Of a stretch of 44,164 nucleotides of DNA, positions 17,755-24,918 are shown piece by piece. Both the position numbers and the translations under genes were made by a program. Source of the stretch: a virus; the IMG/VR virus record IMGVR_UViG_3300033151_000248, positions 1 through 44,164 of that record. The stretch is one strand, 5' to 3'. Under the pieces are notes generated by a model that worked only from the letters and a program-made list of their open reading frames with translations, ran no database searches and was not told the DNA's origin. The stretch's first letter is position 1. Each line of letters begins with the position of its first letter.

Positions 17755-18649
17755 TCTTTGCTTCCCCTCTTAGTGACGCATAAGGTTCTGGAAACTCTGA
17801 AGGAACTTGAGTTTCATCGACTCTTTTTAAAGACCAGTATGCCGTTAATAAATGCTTATGTATGTACGAAAATTGAGAATCTGGTACAAGGTTTTGTGGT
17901 AACTTGTGTCTCAATCTTAGAGCTTCTTCGTATTCAATAAGATACTCGAGATCCCCAAGATGCATTGATGGTAATCTCACAGGTTCGCCTGGATATTTGA
18001 TAGCATTTTCAATGTCTGCTAGATCTCTAGCGTAGGCATGCATGGAACCAACAATGTGGTTGTAGACACCAGGTCTGAACCCAGATAGTACGGCCATGTA
18101 CTTCTGTATCGTGGTGAAAGTGAAGATATCATAGGGGAAGCCTAACCATGCATCGTTACTTCTCATGTAGACGCTTAAATTAAGGGCGAAGTCTCGTACC
18201 ATAAAATGTAACATGATCGTACAAGGGATATCTTTAGACGGTTTTGGGGACGGTTGCCATATAGTAATAACAGCTTGACGTGTGTCTCTGTCACGCTTAA
18301 GCAGATTAAGCACATAGGTGATTTGAGTTCCAATTGGAGGACCGTACGCTCCTGCGAGTGTAGTACCATCATCTGAATACTTGGCCATCTGTTTGTTGTA
18401 TGGTAATAGAGGCTCGACCAAGCTAGAACCTGACCAGATCCACAGGACTTCAGCGAGACTAAAGGCATAGTTGAGTTTCCTGTATGGATTGGTTACAAGA
18501 TTATAGTCAGTATCAAGTAGAGTTAGGCATACTGGTGTGCCAATCTCCATGCACGTTGTTTGTCTTGGGCTAGTCATCGCGCCTTGTTTCACATGACCTA
18601 ACAAGCGTTGATATAGATACTCAGATGAGTTGCCTTCTATAGTGAGCAT
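17675..18649 (-). CDS. Thymidylate-synthase family enzyme, probably dCMP hydroxymethylase or methylase
   Basis: The product is 324 aa. It lines up with E. coli thymidylate synthase at a constant offset of three: Cys143 (C146, nucleophile, in IPCT), Arg163-Ser164 (R166-S167), Asp166 (D169), His204 (H207) and Tyr206 (Y209). At the position of Asn177, which selects dUMP, this protein has Asp174 (GFPYDIF). T4 dCMP hydroxymethylase also has Asp here, and the N-to-D change is known to turn TS towards dCMP. The MRSNDAWLGF segment also resembles T4 MRSNDVVFGF. It probably acts on dCMP with methylene-THF, giving hydroxymethyl- or methyl-dCMP. It is flanked by a dNMP kinase and the polymerase. Plain dTMP synthesis is less likely. 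Confidence 0.8.
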   Translation of the reverse strand: MLTIEGNSSEYLYQRLLGHVKQGAMTSPRQTTCMEIGTPVCLTLLDTDYNLVTNPYRKLNYAFSLAEVLWIWSGSSLVEPLLPYNKQMAKYSDDGTTLAGAYGPPIGTQITYVLNLLKRDRDTRQAVITIWQPSPKPSKDIPCTIMLHFMVRDFALNLSVYMRSNDAWLGFPYDIFTFTTIQKYMAVLSGFRPGVYNHIVGSMHAYARDLADIENAIKYPGEPVRLPSMHLGDLEYLIEYEEALRLRHKLPQNLVPDSQFSYIHKHLLTAYWSLKRVDETQVPSEFPEPYASLRGEAKNVRAKFKDSKDSRRLETDDRDIRHGR

Positions 18650-19527
18650 GCTTGTTTCAGTACCTCCGCATAGTTGACGTTAGACTGGAAACGTTGAGCG
18701 TGAGCGGGATGATTTACTTTGACTGCGATGTTTCTGTATCCGAGCTGTTTGATTCTCTCGTAGGCGACGGTTCCGAGGCAAATGATTTTCTTTGGATGCA
18801 GTCGTTTGACCAAAGATGCTGGTATAACTGAAGAGTCACTTGAAACGGCGTTGGTGTACGTGCAATACCGCTGGTTGACGCCAGCATTGTCGAGGGATCT
18901 ATGGAGATACTCTCCACTACTTGACCAGAAGGGGACTTGATGCTCAGCTCTAACGTTGAACCTTTCTCCAACAAACAAGAACCTAGGCCTACTTGAGCCG
19001 ATAAACTCCCAAGATAAGGATTCATCCTGTCTACGTCTCTCCCAAGCTTCTCCATTGATAGCCTCCTCAATTTTCGCTACGTGTGTGGTGTTTAAGAGTC
19101 CGTTGCATGAAATTGCATTTGTAAAGTTGTACTCAAAGACATTATCATACTCTTCGATAAGTTGGTCAACTTCACTATGTGATACGTAGGAGTCTGGCTC
19201 TTTCTCAAGTCGTCTATGAATTTCCTCTCTTTCAGGGCGCAGGTAAATGACCAGATGGGGAACTGTGAGTAACTGGAGAAGGAGTATTCTATAGGCCAGA
19301 TAATCCATATACCTGGTTCGTCTTTTAACAATACTATACGGAAGTTCTCCGAAGAGGAATCGGTCCAAGATGATCGGAGAGCTAATGTCTCTAAGAGTCT
19401 TTGAGTATTCAAAGGTGGGGTCCCCTTTGGGAATCCCGAACTTTCTGATTTCGAGTCCATACTTCTCCGATAGTTTGTTAGCGAGCGTTGTCTTTCCTGC
19501 TTTGTCTACACCTTCAAGGATAATCAT
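18637..19527 (-). CDS. dNMP kinase fused to uracil-DNA-glycosylase-like domain
   Basis: The product is 296 aa. I start at the ATG at 19527 (ATGA overlap with the upstream stop, GAGG 5 bases before) rather than 24 bases upstream. Residues 1-165 are a thymidylate-kinase-type P-loop domain: EGVDKAGKTTL with Lys12, DRF near 70, and a lid region with RPEREEIHRRL. Residues about 175-296 start RPRFLFVGE and end with VNHPAHAQRF, the frame of motifs of uracil-DNA-glycosylase family 4/5 proteins (GE...P.W and HP). The kinase would phosphorylate the product of the neighbouring ThyA-like enzyme. The second domain may bind or check bases, and whether it cuts is unknown. Confidence 0.7.
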   Translation of the reverse strand: MIILEGVDKAGKTTLANKLSEKYGLEIRKFGIPKGDPTFEYSKTLRDISSPIILDRFLFGELPYSIVKRRTRYMDYLAYRILLLQLLTVPHLVIYLRPEREEIHRRLEKEPDSYVSHSEVDQLIEEYDNVFEYNFTNAISCNGLLNTTHVAKIEEAINGEAWERRRQDESLSWEFIGSSRPRFLFVGERFNVRAEHQVPFWSSSGEYLHRSLDNAGVNQRYCTYTNAVSSDSSVIPASLVKRLHPKKIICLGTVAYERIKQLGYRNIAVKVNHPAHAQRFQSNVNYAEVLKQACSL

Positions 19528-20240
19528 TTGGTCCTCAACTTCCAGATGCAATTCCTTGAATGTTCCGGATGATTCGGTGCTAGGAGAACCGAGAGTATGT
19601 TTGTGTCGTAATATTTCTTAAGACTCTCAAAAACTTCCCTCTCTCCTTGAGAAAGAGCAGGTAAAATATCCCTCTGAGAAGCGAACGTACCATGAACCTC
19701 CTCAATGGTGAAATTTTTTCGTAGTTCTTCTCGCAACTCCACATATTCCCACTCATAGATATGATTCGCTGCTTTGGACCCATTGTAACAGGGAGTGGAT
19801 AAGAATATAGTACTAGATGAAGGGAGGAGCGAAAGATTTTCAAGGAGTTTGAGTCCATCTTCTTTCTCCATATGTTCAATAACTTCAAGACATGTTATAA
19901 TGTTAAAAGATTCAGGATATTCTTTTTCAAAATCAAGCCAATGATCTGAATTAGTAACATCAAATACAGGGAAAAGCTCGCATTTAAAGTTAAATTCTGG
20001 TTCTTCAAAATCACTTCGTATGTCAAGACCAACATAAAGATCTGGTTTAAACTTATTTGTGTACAACATCCAAGCAAGAGGATAGTTGATTCCACAACCT
20101 ACGTCGAGGATCCTCATTCCCATCTTAGCGTGTCGTAATATATGTGTCCATCTAAGACAATGCGCTAGATAGTCTCTGTGCACTATGCCTCGATCCTCGG
20201 CCTTATCGATATAGAGCTGAGTCTTGTTGTATTTACCCAC
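19524..20240 (-). CDS. Class I SAM-dependent methyltransferase
   Basis: The product is 238 aa from a GTG start. ILDVGCGINYPL (about 40) is motif I of Rossmann-type methyltransferases. GLDIRSD marks the acidic end of strand 2 and NIITCLEVIEHM marks motif III/IV. STPCYNG after strand 5 lacks the NPPY of N6-adenine enzymes and the Pro-Cys loop of C5-cytosine enzymes, so it is not an ordinary DNA methylase. Placed between a dUTPase/dCTPase and the nucleotide genes, it may modify a nucleotide or base. Substrate unknown. Confidence 0.75.
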   Translation of the reverse strand: MGKYNKTQLYIDKAEDRGIVHRDYLAHCLRWTHILRHAKMGMRILDVGCGINYPLAWMLYTNKFKPDLYVGLDIRSDFEEPEFNFKCELFPVFDVTNSDHWLDFEKEYPESFNIITCLEVIEHMEKEDGLKLLENLSLLPSSSTIFLSTPCYNGSKAANHIYEWEYVELREELRKNFTIEEVHGTFASQRDILPALSQGEREVFESLKKYYDTNILSVLLAPNHPEHSRNCIWKLRTK

Positions 20241-20691
20241 TGTACCCTCGTTTCTGACGGTCTTGGTTTTCCCTCATCTTACTAACGTAGTAACGATACA
20301 CATCTTCTGGTTTCATGCCAAGATAAATCATGGCTTCCAGTACAAAATGAAGAATATCAATGAACTCTAGCCGAATCTCGTCGAGGTCGATGGGATCCTT
20401 ATACTTCTTCCAAGACTTCCAATGAGTCCACTCTCTTATCTCTTCACATTCACTAGATATACAAGCTAAGAATTCTTGCAATGTTCTTGTGACGTCTCGA
20501 TGGCTTGGGCTAGTCGTCTTCGTAAATTTGTCTGAGAGCTTTATATAGAGCGGGATTTTTAAGGAGATCATGAACGACTTCTGCTGCTCCATGACATCTC
20601 TCAGCATGCAGTCGTACTTCATTATCTCGTCGTCGTCCCAAAAACAGTGTTCTGGTAATAGGATTGACTTTATCATCTTTTGTGAACTCAA
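20233..20691 (-). CDS. All-alpha dUTPase/dCTPase (MazG-like)
   Basis: The product is 152 aa. A TTG start at 20691 is chosen because AGAGG lies 7 bases upstream and it overlaps the helicase stop (TTGA). E81-x-x-E84 and E109-x-x-D112 in LEFIDILHF form the metal-binding ExxE...ExxD set of the dUTPase-2/MazG superfamily. The C-terminal end has NQDRQKRGY, as in dimeric dUTPases. It would hydrolyse dUTP, dCTP or both to the monophosphate; T4 gp56, a member of the same superfamily, does both. With the dCMP-type ThyA homologue this would empty dCTP and supply dCMP. Specificity is inferred. Confidence 0.8.
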   Translation of the reverse strand: MSSQKMIKSILLPEHCFWDDDEIMKYDCMLRDVMEQQKSFMISLKIPLYIKLSDKFTKTTSPSHRDVTRTLQEFLACISSECEEIREWTHWKSWKKYKDPIDLDEIRLEFIDILHFVLEAMIYLGMKPEDVYRYYVSKMRENQDRQKRGYSG

Positions 20692-21992
20692 AATTCAACC
20701 TCTTTCTTTTTTCCAAGACTTTCTTTTCCAGAGTCGATACGCTTGAGTAGTCGAATAAAAGGAATGGTTTTCCTGTACCACGTATGCTCTGGACGGAGAC
20801 ACTTTTTCCTGACCAGGAAACTGACCATTGCACGTCCGCCATCCCGATCAAGTCCAGTAAGGTCTTCAATTGTGTTGTACCTGATAACATCGTAGGAGAG
20901 GATACCGTCGACGAATTCTCTTCCATATTCTGTTAGCCTCTTCTTTACTTTCTCAGGATCAGGGAGAGTTTCGGTGGCAAAGAGTTTCTTGGAGTAGAGA
21001 TCGTATCCCATTCCGGGATCTGTGTAGAGTCTATTAAGTACACCAACAACATAGGCAACATGGTCAGGAAGAACCACAACATCGTTACCATCAGAAGTGC
21101 TAAACAAACGAGTCGCAAGAGCGACTGAAAGTCGGGCGAGCTTCTCTGGTTGTTCTTCGAGTTTGACGAGTGGGATTGAGTCATGATACTTACGCGCTAG
21201 TCCCTTAGACTGGAGTATGATCTCCTGTTCGCACTCTCTCGAGATATTAACATGTTCAGGTTTCCGTGACCAAGCCCACATAATAAGTCCGTGACATGCG
21301 TCTGAGTTATATCGATGCTCCACCCTTTTTCTGTCAGTATCAAAAATGACGTCTTCAGACACGTCCCCAGAGCGCACCACACAACCGAGATCAAATCGAG
21401 CAATGTCCGCTTGTCGTCCAATAAGTTCAGGAATTGTAAGGACGCCGTAATCGTAGGCATTAATAGTCCTTGTCCTTCCAGCTTGGTCCACTCGAGGGTT
21501 AGATATCCATATCGCTCTAGTTCTACTTCTAGTTTGTTCAGTCTGAATTTTTGTAATTCGGGCGATACCTTCAGACCTGATGGTGGCGAATTCAGGGAGA
21601 ACTTTAATCGGTAAGTTGGATGCTTCGTCAATGACGACAAGTCTTCCATCGTTTCTCGGAAACTTACCCCAAACGATTGACCATTGTCTGGAGATTTGTT
21701 GCATTCCACCAATGAGTCCAGCCAAAGACGTGTTTTCTCCTGCACCCATTTCCCCGGCTCTGTAGTGCCGAAGGAGTCGCTCAGCAGTTTTAGTTTTCCC
21801 ACAGCGTGTGTCTCCTATAGCTATACACTCTACCCAGCCTCGTGAAAGCATGGTACCCATAAATTCAAACTGTAGTACCGAATGCCATACAAGGTCATAA
21901 GTTATCATTAACTCACGACGTTGGTAAATCTTTGTAACGTTGTTTTCAAGGTCATTGTATATGTCGTCAAGCTTTTTCTGTATCTTGTCCAT
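20688..21992 (-). CDS. MCM-like AAA+ replicative helicase
   Basis: The product is 434 aa. Walker A is GDTRCGKTK (60-68, Lys66), Walker B is LVVIDEAS (Asp122-Glu123), and sensor 1 is WISNPR (Asn165). The stretch between them (GLIGGMQQ, then EGIARITKIQTEQTRSRTRA) has the order of MCM-type ATPases, where this region forms the pre-sensor hairpin. The C-terminal 100 residues look like winged-helix modules. The MCM N-terminal domain is missing here but a matching OB/zinc domain ends the upstream primase, with a 26-base overlap between the two genes. It should be the replicative helicase, used in place of a DnaB/T7 gp4 type. Confidence 0.75.
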   Translation of the reverse strand: MDKIQKKLDDIYNDLENNVTKIYQRRELMITYDLVWHSVLQFEFMGTMLSRGWVECIAIGDTRCGKTKTAERLLRHYRAGEMGAGENTSLAGLIGGMQQISRQWSIVWGKFPRNDGRLVVIDEASNLPIKVLPEFATIRSEGIARITKIQTEQTRSRTRAIWISNPRVDQAGRTRTINAYDYGVLTIPELIGRQADIARFDLGCVVRSGDVSEDVIFDTDRKRVEHRYNSDACHGLIMWAWSRKPEHVNISRECEQEIILQSKGLARKYHDSIPLVKLEEQPEKLARLSVALATRLFSTSDGNDVVVLPDHVAYVVGVLNRLYTDPGMGYDLYSKKLFATETLPDPEKVKKRLTEYGREFVDGILSYDVIRYNTIEDLTGLDRDGGRAMVSFLVRKKCLRPEHTWYRKTIPFIRLLKRIDSGKESLGKKKEVEF

Positions 21993-23469
21993 TAACTGAG
22001 AACACCTTTAGTTGTTTTATAGTTTCCTCAGTGACCTCGAATCTAGACACATTATCTGCTAGTGACTCGGCTTTGTCAATTAAGTAGGTGACCTGCTGAG
22101 TTTTAGGGTGTGGAATGGTGAGCCCAGTTAGTTCATAGCAACTGTTAGGCTCGAGACCATGGCCAATGTAGTAGATTTGCCTAAGTACATACAATGAGTC
22201 GTCGTCTGAGAAGTCTAAGTCAGGGATTACTTTAGCTTCCTCGATGTTCTGAGCTTCATCAACTTCGTAATCCACAATTTGACATTTCGACGGTACCCCG
22301 CACACTTTCTTGAGTACTTTAATGTGATTGTCTGTTGTGGTCTCAACAAGTTGTAACGTCTCAACTGAGCTTCCGTTGAACTCTACCCAACGATCTCCGC
22401 CCTCCAGTTCTAGTGCACAACCAGTACACATTTTAAGTTTAGGTAACGGACATGTGAGTTGAACTTTCTTTGGGACGATGTAAGGCGACAGAGTCTTGCC
22501 TGAAACCATCACCTTCATCTTTATTCTTTTTTTGTAGTACTGTTCTTGGGAGGATTCCGAGAGGGAAACCTCATAAGTTTCCATGTCGCTTGGTTGAAGA
22601 GAGTTTCCAGATACCACCAAACCTGCAGTCTCGTTAACCAACGCTTCGATATCTTTTCTGGTCCCACCTTCAACGAGAAAGTCAGTGAGATCCTTCCCTT
22701 CTCGCAGTACGGATTTGAAGCTGATGATTTTAACACACTTGCTTTGTTTTCCCAAAGATTGAGCAGCTTTATCAGCTCCTCGCACTCCTGCCTCGTCAAT
22801 GTCATAGAGTAAATAGACGCTTTTGCCTCTGAATACGGACGCCCATGCAGGATTAAAGTGCCCAGCTCCTGCCGTGCTTGATATAGTGGGTAATCCGAGG
22901 CTATAGCCCGCAATTGCGTCTGGTTCGCCTTCACAGATGAAAATTTCATCGGCGCATAGGTTTCTTGGGAGGAAAAGTCGAGCTTTACCGTAACCTTTGA
23001 GGTTGATGACTTTAGGCTCGTCTTTAGCCGCCTTGGGTTTATAAGCTCTAACATTTACAAGATCTCCAAAGACATTAAAGACTGGGATAGTGATTCTACC
23101 ACCATCCCAGCCAATTAGAAGTTCTTCTATTACCTTTGGACTCCATTTACGCTCCTCATAAAGGAACGTCATAAGTCGGTCATAATTCATGAGCTTGTCA
23201 TGGAACCGAACATAGTCAAATTTGGGTGGTTTGAAATCCTTCAGGTGGTCTAACTCCCATCGCACTAGCGCAGCTGGCGCGTCGTGGAGTTTTGCTAGTA
23301 GTTCCTCGGGTTTTCCCTTCTCCTGACAGGCATGACAGAAGAAGACTTTCTTTTTGAAGTTTATCGACAATGACGGTTTGTCATCGTCATGATAAGGACA
23401 GACCGTGAGGTACTCCTCAGGTCCAGTTTCTTGCAGTTCGAGGAACCGCTCCAGGAGTCCCTTGACCAC
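21967..23469 (-). CDS. DnaG-type primase with MCM-like OB/zinc domain
   Basis: The product is 500 aa from a GTG that overlaps the upstream stop (TAGTG). The zinc finger is C24, H27, C45 and C48 (CPYH...CHAC). The TOPRIM domain has Glu180 in FICEGEPDA and Asp223-x-Asp225 in YLLYDIDEAG. Residues about 300-470 carry C340, C348, C351, C390 and C396, then QNIEEAKVIP and GLEPNSCYELTGLTIP, which match the zinc and OB-fold layout of the N-terminal domain of MCM helicases. It makes RNA primers and probably docks the helicase encoded next. The helicase frame is +1 relative to this gene, so the pair looks like a split primase-MCM fusion. Confidence 0.85.
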   Translation of the reverse strand: MVKGLLERFLELQETGPEEYLTVCPYHDDDKPSLSINFKKKVFFCHACQEKGKPEELLAKLHDAPAALVRWELDHLKDFKPPKFDYVRFHDKLMNYDRLMTFLYEERKWSPKVIEELLIGWDGGRITIPVFNVFGDLVNVRAYKPKAAKDEPKVINLKGYGKARLFLPRNLCADEIFICEGEPDAIAGYSLGLPTISSTAGAGHFNPAWASVFRGKSVYLLYDIDEAGVRGADKAAQSLGKQSKCVKIISFKSVLREGKDLTDFLVEGGTRKDIEALVNETAGLVVSGNSLQPSDMETYEVSLSESSQEQYYKKRIKMKVMVSGKTLSPYIVPKKVQLTCPLPKLKMCTGCALELEGGDRWVEFNGSSVETLQLVETTTDNHIKVLKKVCGVPSKCQIVDYEVDEAQNIEEAKVIPDLDFSDDDSLYVLRQIYYIGHGLEPNSCYELTGLTIPHPKTQQVTYLIDKAESLADNVSRFEVTEETIKQLKVFSVNGQDTEKA

Positions 23470-24272
23470 TAGAACTCAGTCTTACCTGGCGGAACATACT
23501 CAGGTTCGCGGTTGTTTGACAGTCCACTCTCTTGATAAGGCTTGACATCAGTATCTGCGAACATCGTGGACCTGAGCATCTCTTTCCACTGTCTCTGCCA
23601 CTCTTGAATCTGAGCGAGAGCTCCCTTGTCATTGATGTAACCCTTAACATCGAACACCGCCTTGGGATACTTGATCCCTTGCTTATTGGTGTCGGTCACT
23701 AGGGTCACCTTGGTCATGACAGACCAGAACGGACGCTTGTCTTTACGTAGTCTTATCAGGTAATCATCAAAATTGCGGATTCCTGTGGGGGGAACAGTGA
23801 GGAGATAGGGAATTTCTGGACTTCCCTCAAGAAGGAGTACAATTCTCTTGACGTCGCGACACGCTTTGCCAGGAAGCTTATTTCCATCAGGTCCCGTCGC
23901 CGTGCCGAACCGGTTATGCTGACACTCAGCGCACTGCTGAGCTTGAGGATCGGGATACCCAGTTGCTGGCTTAAGACCGTCATGGCTCGCGCAATCTGGC
24001 ACAACTGAAACACCTCCTCCTCCGAATGCTTCGTGCCAGTATGCTTTTGCAGGACTTTGATAAAGGATGATACCGCGGAGTTCTTCTTCATCTCTGTCTT
24101 CGTCATTGATAACCTCGAGAGTAAAGATCTTACCCCCACCCGTAGGCATCTGAACCTTAGGTAATCTGGGAGTAACGCCTTGAATGTTTTCTTTAGACGC
24201 TTCAGCCATGTCGTCTACAAGCTCCGCAGGGAGCTGCTTACTTTCTTCGTATTTAATCAGGTCTTCGCTCAT
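23469..24272 (-). CDS. Putative ssDNA-binding protein with zinc knuckle
   Basis: The product is 267 aa. An N-terminal acidic part is followed by a beta-rich core with CASHDGLKP, then CAECQHNRFG and GKACRD, which together could hold a zinc ion. Later segments FWSVMTKVTLV and KYPKAVFDVKG suggest an OB-like sheet. Proteins of this layout occur next to primase and helicase genes in many phages and are usually taken as ssDNA-binding or replication accessory proteins. An ATGA overlap with the upstream gene and a 1-base overlap with the primase support a replication role. Confidence 0.5.
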   Translation of the reverse strand: MSEDLIKYEESKQLPAELVDDMAEASKENIQGVTPRLPKVQMPTGGGKIFTLEVINDEDRDEEELRGIILYQSPAKAYWHEAFGGGGVSVVPDCASHDGLKPATGYPDPQAQQCAECQHNRFGTATGPDGNKLPGKACRDVKRIVLLLEGSPEIPYLLTVPPTGIRNFDDYLIRLRKDKRPFWSVMTKVTLVTDTNKQGIKYPKAVFDVKGYINDKGALAQIQEWQRQWKEMLRSTMFADTDVKPYQESGLSNNREPEYVPPGKTEF

Positions 24273-24724
24273 GGAATGGTCCCCGTTGCCCTACGCATTT
24301 TAATAGTCTTCTCTTCCCATTGTGTCAGCAAGTCTACAGGAGTTTCGTTGAGCTCCTCGTCTCTGTATAATTTGTTGAGTGTCTGGAAGTGTACCTCTCG
24401 CTTGATTGCGTCACCATGACCAATCTCTTCAAGATAGTCAAACATCTTGTCCTTCATACCAGGAGCGATACCGCACTTCTTCTTAAGATCAGGTGCAAAT
24501 GAACCGTCTTCAGTTTTGATACCCTCGAGACTACTAGCAACCAGGGCATCGTAGAGTTTTTCGGCTAGATACTTCTTCTTACGCTTAGCGTTAGAGAGTT
24601 TCTTGTTGATCATCTCACACTCATCGTAGACATCTCTATACATAGAAGACAGATACGACGCAGTAGCGTCTTCCTCTATGTTAAAGTCAATGTCTTCGGC
24701 GTGATCATCTACTTCTGGATACAT
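24269..24724 (-). CDS. Phage replication-module protein of unknown function
   Basis: The product is 151 aa. I start at the ATG at 24724 (AAGGA about 9 bases upstream), since the longer frame runs into the upstream gene. It is helical and charged. A coiled-coil segment (about 30-60) is followed by a domain with APGMKDKMFDYLEEIGHGD and VHFQTLNKL, a pattern I have seen in uncharacterised phage proteins beside ssDNA-binding genes. No catalytic motif. Confidence 0.6.
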   Translation of the reverse strand: MYPEVDDHAEDIDFNIEEDATASYLSSMYRDVYDECEMINKKLSNAKRKKKYLAEKLYDALVASSLEGIKTEDGSFAPDLKKKCGIAPGMKDKMFDYLEEIGHGDAIKREVHFQTLNKLYRDEELNETPVDLLTQWEEKTIKMRRATGTIP

Positions 24725-24728
24725 TTTC

Positions 24729-24917
24729 TTAACTTCCTTCAGGGGTAGGATCACCCGTCTCATCAACTATTACTTCTCCTTCTTCTCTACGGTCCACTGA
24801 AATATGTACAATGTGCTCAGGGTTAAGATACATTGCTTCATTGAAAGCAGTACGTGTATCAACTGCTTCAATAACCGATGCTATACTAACGTAGTACTTA
24901 CCTTTTTCTTTGGCCAT
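24729..24917 (-). CDS. 62-aa hypothetical protein
   Basis: The product starts MAKEKGKYYVSIASVIEAVD and is acidic towards the C-terminus. Its stop lies 5 bases before the next gene and its start 2 bases after the SNF2 stop, with GGAGG-like bases inside the helicase 3' end. No motif is recognised. Confidence 0.55.
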   Translation of the reverse strand: MAKEKGKYYVSIASVIEAVDTRTAFNEAMYLNPEHIVHISVDRREEGEVIVDETGDPTPEGS

Positions 24918-24918
24918 T

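Noticed and set aside
19524-20240. Restriction-modification DNA methylase
   Set aside because: It lacks the NPPY/DPPY motif and the C5-cytosine Pro-Cys loop, so only a general SAM methyltransferase can be called.
21960-22000. Programmed frameshift joining primase and helicase
   Set aside because: The helicase has its own ATG and a plausible site upstream, and no classic slippery sequence is seen; coupling is the simpler reading.
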